In this document: piece by piece, positions 29,006 to 38,310 of the stretch
Position numbering within the stretch: the first letter of the stretch is position 1
How the letters are laid out: each line of letters starts with the position of its first letter
Source: Emiliania huxleyi CCMP1516
Taxonomy: Eukaryota > Haptophyta > Isochrysidales > Noelaerhabdaceae
DNA: 64,000 nt
Reading direction: 5' to 3'
Assembly: GCF_000372725.1 (NCBI RefSeq)
Contig: NW_005195300.1
Span: 38,915-102,914, forward strand
Program-made: the position numbers and the translations under genes
Notes under the pieces: generated by a model
What the model was told of the DNA's origin: nothing
Seen by the model: the letters and a program-made list of their open reading frames with translations, nothing else
Databases searched by the model: none

Positions 29006-29640
29006 TTTAAAGATGCGCTGCAGGCATATTCAAGATGCGTTGCGTTTTCCCTATTGAAAGTCGCGACAAATGTCCCTCGTCCAGCCTGCAGCATGGCGAG
29101 GCGCGAGAGCGCAACGCGGTCGCGGTGGCGCACCGAGAGGGGCCGCCTGGCCACCGCTGCCACGGCGCCGCACGGACTTCACCCACTTTCGCGACTGTGG
29201 CCATCCAACAGTCTGCCGGCGCGGCGGGCGCATTCGAATGCGCCGGCCGCGCCGGCAGACTGCCAGTGCTTGCTATCCCGGGCGCACGTCAGCCGCGAGG
29301 ACAGCGCTGCATCGCCGCCACAGCAACGCCTCCCCCGCGTGGCCGCCGCCAGCAATGCCGCCGCCAGCCGCCGCATCCAGCCGCCGCCGCCAGCTGCCGC
29401 CAGCACTGCAGCGACAGCTCTCTGCTGCCCAGGCGCCGCCGCGGCCACGAGTGTCACCGCCACGTCCCACGAGTGCCACCGCCGTCAGCGTCGCCATGGC
29501 CACTGCCGCCGCCAGGGGGGCGAGAGAGGGGCTCCATATGTGTGTATGAGGTGTGTGTCTGGAGGCTGTCGCTTCCTGTACAGGAAACGCAGGTATTTCG
29601 AATAGCAAACGCGCTTATACTTGCAGGGCATCTTTAAACT
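29003..29640. repeat. Segment bounded by short inverted repeats
   Basis: TTTAAAGATGCGCTGCAGGC (from about 29004) recurs inverted at about 29614-29637 (TTTAAAGATGCCCTGCAAGT), matching at about 19 of 22 positions. The 640 bp between holds a 54-bp palindrome (29209-29262) and GCC/CGC-rich sequence without a convincing gene. Possibly another small non-autonomous element. Confidence 0.4.
29209..29262. repeat. 54-bp near-perfect palindrome
   Basis: Symmetric about TTCGAA at 29233-29238. The arms (CAGTCTGCCGGCGCGGC...) differ at one mirrored position only. Confidence 0.9.
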
Positions 29641-29667
29641 CTGGCGTTACGGTTGATAAGGGATCGA

Positions 29668-30465
29668 ATGGCAACGCCAGCTCCTGCCTCGGCTGCAGCG
29701 GAAGCGGCTGCCGCGGCGCCGGAAGCGGCTGCCGCTCCGGAGTCGTCGGCGGCAACAACTGCGCTCGTCCCCGCCACCGACGCAACCGCGGTGTTTCCGG
29801 CATGGCTTGAGCGAGCAGAGACGGCGATGCAAGCAGCAGCTGCGGCGGAGAGGGCGCAACGCGAGGCGATAGTGAATGCGCAAAGTAAGGCAGACGAAGC
29901 CATAGCAGCGGCGCTGGCGGAATGCAAAAAGAGCGAGCAGGCCGCGGAGCAGCGGGCTGCTAGAGCTGACGCCAATGCTGCGAATGCGAGGGCTGAGAGC
30001 TGGGCAGACGAAACGATTGCAGCGGCGGCCGCCAAGGTGGAGGAGTGCGAACGAGAGGTGGCCGCGGCAGCCAATGCGCTCGAGAAGAACACCGGCGAAA
30101 CTACGGGTGAAGCCGCGACGCCACCAGAGGCGGAGAAGAAGGGCGGGGGCGAGCCGCAACAGCAACTCACCCAGCAGCGAGAGCAGGCGGACCGGGAGGT
30201 GGAGGCAGCGTACGCAGACGTGCCACGCGTGCGGAATGCGGCCAAAGAGCTCTTTCACGCCAAGGTGCGCAAGGCGCGCGCCGAGGCCGAGCACACTGTC
30301 GCGCTTGCCGCCAAGGAGACGAGGGCGAAAGTGGCGGCCATGCGGCACGCGATGGCGGAGGCGCAGGCAGAGATGCTCGTCTTGGAAGAGGACGAGAGCA
30401 GAGGCGGCGGGCCGGGCACGGGCCGCTTCACGCGAGCGTCCAACATGACGCTGGCCACTCTATAA
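29668..30465 (+). CDS. Ala-rich coiled-coil protein
   Basis: 265 residues, intronless, from MATPAPASAAAEAAAA. After an Ala/Pro head, residues about 55-230 are rich in A/E/K/R/Q (AAERAQREAIVNAQSKADEA, EESEREVAAA-like stretches, QREQADREVEAAYADVPRVR), as in a long helix. Charged repeats (SWADETIAAAAAKVEE and SKADEAIAAALAECKK) look like internal duplication. The end is GTGRFTRASNMTLATL. No family recognised. A possible poly(A) signal is at 30684. Confidence 0.65.
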   Translation: MATPAPASAAAEAAAAAPEAAAAPESSAATTALVPATDATAVFPAWLERAETAMQAAAAAERAQREAIVNAQSKADEAIAAALAECKKSEQAAEQRAARADANAANARAESWADETIAAAAAKVEECEREVAAAANALEKNTGETTGEAATPPEAEKKGGGEPQQQLTQQREQADREVEAAYADVPRVRNAAKELFHAKVRKARAEAEHTVALAAKETRAKVAAMRHAMAEAQAEMLVLEEDESRGGGPGTGRFTRASNMTLATL

Positions 30466-30683
30466 CTACAGCGTTGGTTGTGTGGTGAGCTGGTGTCGTG
30501 GCGACGGCGAGCCGCTGTCTCTCGTGTCTCTATCACACGTGCAGCGTCTTTGGACTTGGTCTTGTTGACACTGTGTCTGGGTCGGGCGCGGCTGAGGGTC
30601 CCACCTTCCACCTGTCCCCGCACATAGCTGGTGCAAAGGCGGGAGCGCTGCGCCGTGCCAAAGAGCGATCACGCAGACCGTCT

Positions 30684-30689
30684 AATAAA
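30684..30689 (+). terminator. Candidate AATAAA poly(A) signal
   Basis: AATAAA about 220 bp after the stop of the coiled-coil gene, in a locally AT-rich patch of an otherwise very GC-rich sequence. Confidence 0.4.
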
Positions 30690-30849
30690 ATATACAAAAC
30701 AATTTATTTGCTGGCCACCCGACCGACACACGTTACTCTCACCAAACGAATAGAAACAGCCAAAGAGCCAAACTCAAAAGCCTGCTCGAACGCTCGAACC
30801 GCGCGGGCCAAAGTACCACAAATCTCTGCACGCGAAGCGCACAGCCTCT

Positions 30850-31850
30850 TCAGCCCAGCAGCTCTTCCAGGTTGGCCGGCTTCGAGTAGTCGCAGTTCTC
30901 GCCGGAAAGGCTGGAGAGGAGGGCCGCCATGTCGCCGGAGAAGGCGGCGCCCTCGCCAGGCGGGCTGCTCACGACGTCAAAGGAGCGGCCTCGCGCCTCG
31001 GGCGTGTCGAGCGCGAGCACGCAGAGCGCGGCCACGTCCTCGCGAGGGATGACGCGCCCGGCGGCGTCGCGCTCCATCAGCGCATCGTCCACCCCCACGA
31101 CCAGCGCTCTCTGTCCGCCTGCTCACACTCGAGGGAGGCGGGTGTGAAGAGGCGCTGAGCTCGCCGCCGCCGCGCGAGCTCGCACGTCGGCGCCTGGGGC
31201 GGGCTCCTTCTGGCCATAGTGCGGGAGCAGGCCGCCGGGGTGGATGACCGTGTACTCCAAGCCGGAGGCGATGAGCTCCATTTCGGCGCGCCGCTTCCAA
31301 AGCACGATCTTGTCCATCGACACGTTCAGAAAGTGCTCCGGCAGCGTGCCTGCCATTGATGTTCACATTGATGTTCACTACCGGTATAGCACTGCCATTT
31401 GAGAACATCAATAGTGCCTGCCATCGAGGAGAGCAGCACCACGTGCGACACGCCCGCCGCCTTGGCCGCGGCGATCTGCACTCGCGTTCCCTCGTAGTCG
31501 ACATCGCGCGGCGCCGCCCCCGCGGGGAAGGAGAAGCGGGGCTTGGCGTCCTTGTTGCCCATCATCTTGCCAAAGATGACGCCCGGAAGCGACCAAAAGT
31601 CCAGCTTTGGCTTTGCGCTCGTGCAGATGATGAGCGCATCGGCCCCACCGAGGGCAGTCTCCAGGCTCGCCCTTGCGTCCGGCCCAGTCACGTCCGCGAG
31701 GGCAACGTCCAGATTCGCATAGCTGGCGCACAGCTCGTCCGCCTTGTCCTGCGACCGGACGACAGCCAGCGGCGTGTGCCCGCGCTCCTGCAGCTTACGC
31801 ACGACGAGCGAGCCCGTCAAGCCCGAGGCGCCAGTGACCGCCACCTTCAT
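30850..31850 (-). CDS. NmrA-like NAD(P)-binding oxidoreductase
   Basis: Three exons (31850-31418, 31349-31194, 31118-30850) give 285 residues with all phases consistent. MKVAVTGASGLTGSLVVRKL carries the Rossmann GxxGxxG. Further blocks are VVRSQDKADEL (cofactor-side loop), DALIICTSA, DYEGTRVQIAAAKAAGVSHV, LLSSMAGTLPEHFLN, YTVIHPGGLL, LVVGVDD and IPREDVAALCVLAL. These match the SDR-a5/NmrA-type family found in plastids and bacteria (plant At5g02240-like proteins), which often lacks the classical catalytic Tyr. Introns are tiny (68 and 75 bp) and both GC-AG: GGCAG|GCACTA and CCCAG|GCGCCG. The first intron is bordered by ATGGCAGGCAC on both sides. Substrate unknown. Confidence 0.88.
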
Positions 31851-32113
31851 AAGGCAACCCGAATTACTGTGCTGCGCCCGGGGCCGCGGATTGTGGACGA
31901 GGGCAAACCGCGCAAAGTCGAAATGAAGAAAATCTTCGACGCGCACGGCCGTGCGAGCCGTCGGTCGGTCGTCGTCGTCGTCGTCGTCGGTGGTGATGGT
32001 CGGCGTCCGCGCGCGCCGACCAACGCGGCTGCGGTGGGCGTCATGTGGCGGGCGTGGGACTAGACATTGTGCGAATTGCGTTCGGACGTCCCGCTAGGCG
32101 CTCGGAGGATTGT

Positions 32114-32466
32114 GTTGCCCCGCGCGCCTAACCCCCACGGCGCCCAGGCGCGAGAAACGAATCTGCGAGGCGCGGCCGCTTATGCGGCCCGATGGGGAGG
32201 AGTGGGGCGGACTACGGGGATCGGCTACTTACACCGCCCTTCCCTGCAGCGAGCCCCCTCCAACCCACCCGCGCTAGGTCTCGGGGGACGCAGGGGTCAC
32301 TCCCGACGACCTCGGGAACTAGGGGCAGTCGGAGAAGGGGTATCCGTGCACTGACGGTCGGCCGCCAGAAAACACGCCTGCGTGGATCGCGTCACACCAA
32401 TCCTTGCTACCCAACGCGGCCAAAGGATAGGATTCCTATCCACCTCGAGAACCTCGAGAGAGGAGG
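32114..32466 (-). repeat. R5 dispersed repeat, copy 1
   Basis: About 350 bp, inverted relative to copy 2 at 54186-54507, with strong similarity throughout. It includes CGAATCTGCGAGGCG, CCAACCCACCCGCGCTAGGT, GCACTGACGGTCGGCCG and CTCGAGAACCTCGAGAGAG. The strand label is arbitrary. No ORF. It ends just before the RBR gene start. No clear tRNA-like A/B box. Confidence 0.85.
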
Positions 32467-32508
32467 AAGCCGGAACCCTGCCCCGCCCCCGGCACAGGGG
32501 ACGCGACC

Positions 32509-34337
32509 ATGTCGGACGGCCGCCTAGCGCCCAGCGCGCGCCAGCTCGGCTCCCTCGCCGGGTCACGCACCTGGAAGGCGTGGGCTGGGAGGAGCACCGG
32601 TGCAGACTCGTTCGCCGTGGGAGATCTTACCGCTGGCCTCGGGCTCGCGCTTCGGCGTTTGGGACGCCGGCGTTTAGGACACCGCTGCTGCCCCATCTGC
32701 TACGACGAGCGAGAGGATGGCGACGATGACTGGCACCTTCTGTGGTGCGGCTGCGCCGCCTGCGGGACGTGCATGCGTCGGTGGGCGCAGACAGCGCTGA
32801 GCGATCGGCAGGGCGCGGCGGTGCCGGCGGTGTCGCGGTCGACGTCCTTCATCGAGAGGCTCGTGGCCCTGACGTGCCCCGTGTGCACTGCGCCGCTGCG
32901 CCCCGCCGATGCGGTAGACGTCCTCGCGCGTGACGCCTCGCTGCTCCAGGCCTTCGACAAGCTTCTTCGCGACGCGGCGCTGCGCGGTGCGCCCGATTAC
33001 CGCCCGTGCCCGCGCGCTGGGTGCAGCGGCGGCGGGTTCGTCGACTGGCGCTGCGTCTCCTCCGTCACGCTCGCGCGCCGCTCGCGCGCGAGCGCCGTCG
33101 GACTGCTGCTGCTGGCGGCCGGTGTGACAGTCGGGAGGTGCTCCGCACTCTCTGCTGAAGAGACACCGGAACCTCCTCCATACACACACCTACTCGCGTC
33201 ACTCGTACACGCGTTGCTGCGGTCCTGTAGGTGCGCGGCGCTCACCGACCTGGCGGCGGCTCGGGCTCTCGCGCTCTTGTGCGCCGTCGCGCCAGCAAGC
33301 GCGCTGCTCGCCTTGGCGGCGGTGCGGTGCGGCAACGCGGCGCGGTCTCTTGTCCCGCTGTCTGTCGAGTGCCCCGAGTGTGGCGGTGCGCTTCCAGCTC
33401 TAGGATTCTCGGACCCTTCTAGGACCCTTCTAGGACCCTTCTAGGACCCTTCTCGCCCTTCTAGGACCCTTCTACGACCCTTCTACGACCCTTCTAGGAC
33501 CCTTCTAGGACCCTTCTAGGACCCTTCTCACCCTTCTAGGACCCTTCTACGACCCTTCTACGACCCTTCTACGACCCTTCTAGGCGGCTTCCAGCTCCCC
33601 ACCACCGACGCGGTGGCGGACGCGGCGGCCGGCACACGAGACGCGGCGGCGAGAGGACGAGGCCGAGAGGGCCCGGGAGGACCTCGAGGCTGGTCCGCGA
33701 GTAGGAGGGGGCGACGCGGCGTGGGTGCGCGAGAATACGCGTCCGTGCCCTCGCTGCGCGGCGCCCATCCTCAAGGCGGGAGGGCGCAAACCACCTACGA
33801 TTGGAGATCTATTATTCTCACTCGACTATTGTTGTTCTCAAGGCGGGGGGGTGCAACCACATCACGTGCGGGGCGTGCAGGACGCGCTTCTGCTGGGCGT
33901 GCATGCGGCCAGGCGCACGCCACCTCGCGCCTAATCTCGAGCAACCTCGGGTAATCTGGGGCCACCTCGCGCCTAATCTCGAGCAACCTCGGGTAATCTG
34001 GGGCCACCTCGCGCCTAATCTCGAGCACCTCGGGTAATCTGGGGCCACCTCGCTGCCAGGCGTCCGGTGCACGCCCTTCGGCTGCGCGCATGGCGCCCCG
34101 TTCGGCAACGCCTCGCCGTGGCGGCCCGAGCGCGCCATCGCCGGCAACGAGATGGAGAGGCACGGCCAGGTCGCCCACACACAAACATACACAAACACAC
34201 ACGCAACACACACGCACACGCACACGCACGCGCCGCACGCACGCACGCGCACGCACGCGCACGGGGCACTTGTGCCTTTGTACCTTTCTTTGGACGTGGA
34301 GTCGCGAGGGTCGCCTCGCCCTCACCCCAACACCTTG

Positions 34338-34436
<99 letters not shown>

Positions 34437-34670
34437 AGAAGTTCACCTTACCTCACCTCACCTCAGGTCGCGGCATCACTGGCCTACGGCGGCGCCGCAG
34501 CCGCTGCGGTGGTGGCGGTGGGCGCCGCAGTGGGCGGCACACAGGCCCTGCTGGGTGTGAGTGAGCCTGTGTGGCTCACAAGCCTCGAGGCGCTGCTGGG
34601 TGTGCCATCGGCCGGGGTGGGGCTCGTTTTGGCCTTGCTCGCGTGCCTCGACATGCGGCGAGTGGGGTGA
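32509..34670 (+). CDS. RBR-type E3 ubiquitin ligase with membrane segments
   Basis: Five exons (32509-33389, 33595-33775, 33843-33912, 34060-34169, 34467-34670) join in frame into 481 residues. RING1: CCPICYDEREDGDDDWHLLW, then CGCAACGTCM and LTCPVCTAPL. An IBR-like part follows (YRPCPRAGCSGGGFVDWRC ... VECPECGGA) with hydrophobic stretches between (ASAVGLLLLAAGVTVG; AARALALLCAVAPASALLAL). RING2 is split by intron 2: RENTRPCPRCAAPILK, then AGGCNHITCGACRTRFCWAC, including the catalytic Cys expected in GCNHxTC-x-xC. The C-terminus has one or two membrane helices (AAAAAVVAVGAAVGG; GVGLVLALLACLDM). RBR ligases accept ubiquitin on RING2 Cys before transfer. Introns 1-3 are GC-AG, intron 4 is GT-AG. 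Introns 1, 2 and 4 show direct repeats at their borders (GCTTCCAGCTC; CTCAAGGCGGG; CAGGTCGC). Confidence 0.88.
33405..33583 (+). repeat. CTAGGACCCTT minisatellite in RBR intron 1
   Basis: About sixteen 11-bp units (CTAGGACCCTT / CTACGACCCTT), fills the intron up to the acceptor. Confidence 0.9.
33926..34050 (+). repeat. 42-bp tandem repeat in RBR intron 3
   Basis: Three units of CACCTCGCGCCTAATCTCGA...GGTAATCTGGGGC. Confidence 0.85.
34180..34466 (+). repeat. CA/GT microsatellites and R3 repeat in RBR intron 4
   Basis: CA-rich 34185-34262; (GTGC)n then (GT)n at 34338-34435; then GGAGAAGTTCACCTTACCTC, which provides the acceptor (CACCTCAG). The GGAGAAGTTYACCTTACC motif (R3) recurs at 34823-34860, 35357-35390 and, inverted, at 58402-58430. 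Confidence 0.85.
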
Positions 34671-35378
34671 GGCGCGAGAAGCGTGTAGCGCATTGTGATT
34701 GAAGAGGAGCGCCATAGTCTGAGGGTTAGGTTTCTGGAGCCTCGGGTGCGTTTAGACTTTTGATCGGGTCAGGGGAGAGTGCGACTTTTACCCCTTGGGC
34801 CTTGCCCCACCACCTCGTGTGTGTGGAGAAGTTTACCTTACCTTCCTTACCTTACCTTACCACTTCGATCGTCTCGGAGCGCCTAACTTTTAGCATTTCG
34901 TCTCAAAACAATTCGGCGCTCCGGGCCGGAGGCTCCGCGCGCCGGAGGTGCAGTAACGAGTAAGTAGTAGCTATCGTCCCGCGAAGTAGTTGAGGCCGTT
35001 TTCCCGCACACTTGGCTAGAGAGAAAAATGCTGTGCTGCTCGCCTCGAAAGCGCCCCTCGCAAAATTTTTGCGCGCCTGCGGCGCGCGACTTTTACCACT
35101 TTGCCCCGGGCGGGCCCACTTTTGTCGTTTTGCCCCAAATCTACGCCTAGGCGTGCTTTTAGCGCTTTGACCTAAATCGGCCGAACTTTTAGGATACCCT
35201 CAGACTATGACGGGCGAGCGCGTGGGCGATGGCTTCATGATTGTAGATTGGCTCTGGGGTGTGTTGCGTAACTTGAGGCGTGTGTGTTGCGCGTTTAAGA
35301 AAATGTCGCGGCCTCGGTTATCGAGGGGAAATATCGAATAAGCGCCCCTCTCCATGGAGAAGTTTACCTTACCTTACT
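34671..35378. other. Stretch without a gene; degenerate CTTTTACC repeats
   Basis: Loose repeats of GACTTTTACCNCTTTGCCCC (34783, 35089, 35120, 35156, 35187) and two R3 copies. No coding signal. Confidence 0.5.
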
Positions 35379-35750
35379 TTACCTTGCCAGACCAGAGATG
35401 GGCCCTTGAGCAAACTCGCGCGGCTCAGCGCCCAGAGGTGTCGGGTACACTCGGCAGGGGCGCAAGTGCGGTGGTCGCCAAGAATGATCTGTCTCCCCGT
35501 CGTCGCTAAAGTCGTCGTCAACGTCGGGGTCAGCGGTCAAGCCGCCGAATTCCGAACCACCAGAGTGGTAGTATGCGCGAGCGGCATCCGCGTCCCTAAC
35601 GCTGAGGAAGAGACTGTTGTCAGTCGGAGCCGGCTGCGATCGCACGTAGAGAGAAGTCACCCAGCCAGAGTTCTGGTGGCGCGATACGCATGGGTGTCGA
35701 TAGATGGACTTCGTCGCCGCGCCCGAGCCGCCCGCGGAAACCGAGTCCAC
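35379..35750 (-). CDS. Possible exon of unknown gene
   Basis: The minus frame reads TDNSLFLSVRDADAARAYYH, then SGGSEFGGLTADPDVDDDFS, then DDGETDHSW, with a stop at 35379. The composition looks coding, but there is no ATG and no partner exon. The opposite strand is also open. Confidence 0.3.
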   Translation of the reverse strand: MDSVSAGGSGAATKSIYRHPCVSRHQNSGWVTSLYVRSQPAPTDNSLFLSVRDADAARAYYHSGGSEFGGLTADPDVDDDFSDDGETDHSWRPPHLRPCRVYPTPLGAEPREFAQGPISGLAR

Positions 35751-35754
35751 ACGA

Positions 35755-35840
35755 CAGACAGTCGCCAGTCCGCGCCCTTGTCGTGCCAGTGTGCTGTGAG
35801 AGAGGCTTGAACTTAAAGAAATTCTTTTGTAAAAAAATGT
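35755..35840 (+). repeat. R1 leader-like repeat ahead of the LPMO gene
   Basis: CCTTGTCGTGCCAGTGTGCT, GTGAGAGAGGCTTGAACTT, then AAAGAAATTCTTTTG. Sense orientation, ending about 175 bp before the start codon at 36013. Very like the copy at 60440-60500. Confidence 0.75.
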
Positions 35841-36012
35841 CCCGCCGACTCAGTTTGCCACTTTTGCTCTTTCCCGCGCCCAAAAATCTGCGGCGGCTCG
35901 CAGTGGCAAAAAGAAAGGAGGGGGCACAAAAAACCGTGCCCTTAGCACCGTCCCAACAACTGAAAAAGAAACGCGAGCGTGACTTCATTGGGCGCGGCGG
36001 TCCTTCACATAC

Positions 36013-38310
36013 ATGCATCCGACCCTCGCCCCATTCCTGCTCTCGCTCTTCGGCGGCGCGACCGCCCACTCCTGGGTCACCCTTGTCGGCACAGACGGTC
36101 GCTCTCGCGGTGGCATTACGCACAGGGAGGGTGAGCTCTTCCTCCAGCGTTACGTCTGCCCGCTCGCCACGCTCGAGCAGTGCCAGGCTGCAATCGACCC
36201 CAAGCACGGCATCACACTTTCGGACGACGCCATGCGCCCTTGCCGCCAGGACAGGGTATCAGACCCGATGGCTAGAGTTGCGCCTGGTGAGCCCTTCTCT
36301 GTCGCGTGGATGGGTAACGGGCACGCTGGAAACGGGCAGTCGGACGGAACATGCGTCCGCATCCGCCTGGCTCCCTTCAAGCAGTCGCCCGAATGGGTCG
36401 ATTTCGATCAGATCGGGGCCGACTGCCTCGCCTATTGGAAGTACGGTGCGGAGGGCCGAATCACCACCTCGGCAGAGATCACCCTCCCTGATGGCACGCC
36501 CGAAGGATCCTACACGCTGCACTGGCTGTGGAACTTTACCGACTTCTGGTACGCCTCCTGCGCCGACGTTGAGGTGGGGCCGGTGAGTAGCGATGGCTTC
36601 GATGGCAGCTCACCGTCGCCCTCCCTCCCCCCCTCCACCGGTGACGGCCCGGACGTGCAAAAGTATCTGCAAAGCGGATGCGCGGCGCTGGCCGACACCT
36701 TCTGCCAGAGCTACATCGGCACGGGCTCGTACTGCAAGAGCTACAAGACGGACGAGTGCGGGCGGTCCGTGTGCCTGGGAGGCGCCTTCCTCCTACCCTG
36801 CGGCACGAGCAGCCCGCTGCCGTCGCCATCGCCGACACCGCTGCCGTTGCCATCCCCGCCAAGTGGCACCCTGCCGCTGCCTCCACCGCCAGCCGCCTCG
36901 CCCTCGCCAGAGGCCCCTCCCTCCACGAGCGAACCGCCGCAGCTCACCCCTGAGAGCCTCTATCTGCGCAGCGGCTGCGCCGGCACCGACGTTTGCGCCG
37001 CCCGAGGAAGCCACTGCAAGGACTGGCAGCGGGACGAGTGCGGCCGCGCCGTCTGCCACGGAGACACGCACTCCCTCCTCGTTGCCTGCTCCGAGCTCAG
37101 CAGCGGCTCGCCACCACCACAACCCACACCGCCTCTCTCCGGCGGCCCGCCTGCTCCATCGCCCACTCCTCCGCCTCCCGTCGCGAGTGGCTACCATGCA
37201 CTCTTCGCGTACATCGAGGATCCGATCAACACGCAAGTATTCAGAGCCGACTACGACGCCGACGCGGTCCGATCGCTGGCCTACTTTGTGGTTGGCATGA
37301 CGCCCAACTCCTACGCTGCTGCCAACCGTACCCTCGCTATGCTTCTCTCCCTGCAGAGCTCGGGGTGGAGCGGCAAGGTGCTGCTGCAGCCTGACCTGAC
37401 CACCAACGCCGTGTGCGACGTGGGAGGCGCCGGCTGCGGCGGCGACATTGTCTGCGCCGTCTCGACCTGCTTCGAGACCCTGCGGCGCGTCCTGGGCGAG
37501 ACGTTTGCGGCGAGCGTCGACGGTGTGCTCCTCGAGAATGAGAACGCGGCCTCGCCCGCGCTCAAGGCGTGCTCGACGGGGGAGGCGCCCGCTCGCGCGG
37601 CCTGCCTCAACGCGTTCCGCTCCCATTCGGGCGCGAGCGACTGGGAGGTGTGGTCGATCCCCGACTTCACCGCGTACGGCTCCGCCGGCTACGCCGCGGT
37701 GCCTCGCTTCGCCCAGTTCTACAATATGTACTCGAGGGGAGACGGCGGGTCCTATCCCTGTGTCAAGTGCGGGCCCTCCCCCGACTGCCAGCTCGACTTT
37801 GAGGCGTGGCGCGCGCAGCCGGCGTGTGAGGACTCTGGGCTCCTACCACAGTTTGGAGGAGCGGTCTGCTTTCAAGACACCGCTCGGAGCGTGGGCTGTG
37901 CGCACGCGTGCGGCCGGGACGTGCCATGCCTCACCCAGGCTGACGCGGCAACCTCGACTGCGTTTGGTGGAGGCATCTACGACCCGGCGCTGAACATCTC
38001 TCCGGCGGCCATCGGAGAGTACCTCGGAGGCATATACACGAGCGGCGGAGTGCACCGGCGTCCAGCCGGCGGTGCTATCGCGGTCGCCACGCTCCCCTTC
38101 ACCACGGCGTCGCAGCCGAGCCTCGTCGCCAAGATTCGCAACGCGGCCGACCTCGAGGAGCTCGCCGCAGGCATGCTCAGCGCGTTTGCTGCAGCGGCCG
38201 ACGACGGCGCCGGCGCGAGCCAGCCTCTACGCATCGCCGCGTGGGGCGCGCCGTGCTGGCTCGTCAACTCCACCGCCCGCGCGCGGGTCGCGCCGTGTTC
38301 AGGCATCTGA
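36013..38310 (+). CDS. Secreted LPMO-like protein with Cys-rich modules and C-terminal domain
   Basis: Intronless, 765 residues. Signal peptide MHPTLAPFLLSLFGGATA, then His19-Ser-Trp-Val. After cleavage that His would be the N-terminus, as in the copper 'histidine brace' of lytic polysaccharide monooxygenases. A second His candidate is in WMGNGHAGNGQSDGTCVRIR. GSYTLHWLWNFTDFWYASCA, then DVEV, is the typical C-terminal strand of LPMO-fold proteins. The domain spans about residues 19-195. Two Cys-rich repeats (YLQSGCAALADTFCQSY...CKSYKTDECGRSVC and LYLRSGCAGTDVCAARGSHC...CGRAVC) follow, joined by Pro/Ser rods; they may bind carbohydrate. Residues about 395-765 form a separate domain (YHALFAYIEDPINTQVFRAD ... 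ASVDGVLLENENA), not recognised, possibly a glycosidase barrel. Oxidative polysaccharide cleavage is inferred; activity on wall, scale or prey polymers is open. Confidence 0.7.
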   Translation: MHPTLAPFLLSLFGGATAHSWVTLVGTDGRSRGGITHREGELFLQRYVCPLATLEQCQAAIDPKHGITLSDDAMRPCRQDRVSDPMARVAPGEPFSVAWMGNGHAGNGQSDGTCVRIRLAPFKQSPEWVDFDQIGADCLAYWKYGAEGRITTSAEITLPDGTPEGSYTLHWLWNFTDFWYASCADVEVGPVSSDGFDGSSPSPSLPPSTGDGPDVQKYLQSGCAALADTFCQSYIGTGSYCKSYKTDECGRSVCLGGAFLLPCGTSSPLPSPSPTPLPLPSPPSGTLPLPPPPAASPSPEAPPSTSEPPQLTPESLYLRSGCAGTDVCAARGSHCKDWQRDECGRAVCHGDTHSLLVACSELSSGSPPPQPTPPLSGGPPAPSPTPPPPVASGYHALFAYIEDPINTQVFRADYDADAVRSLAYFVVGMTPNSYAAANRTLAMLLSLQSSGWSGKVLLQPDLTTNAVCDVGGAGCGGDIVCAVSTCFETLRRVLGETFAASVDGVLLENENAASPALKACSTGEAPARAACLNAFRSHSGASDWEVWSIPDFTAYGSAGYAAVPRFAQFYNMYSRGDGGSYPCVKCGPSPDCQLDFEAWRAQPACEDSGLLPQFGGAVCFQDTARSVGCAHACGRDVPCLTQADAATSTAFGGGIYDPALNISPAAIGEYLGGIYTSGGVHRRPAGGAIAVATLPFTTASQPSLVAKIRNAADLEELAAGMLSAFAAAADDGAGASQPLRIAAWGAPCWLVNSTARARVAPCSGI

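Noticed and set aside
32114-32466. tRNA gene or tRNA-derived SINE head in R5
   Set aside because: No A box and B box at proper spacing and no cloverleaf could be drawn; only loose similarity to GGTTCGA-type words.
35690-36586. Plus-strand frame overlapping the start of the LPMO-like gene
   Set aside because: A shadow in another frame; the signal peptide plus His-brace frame starting at 36013 is far better supported.
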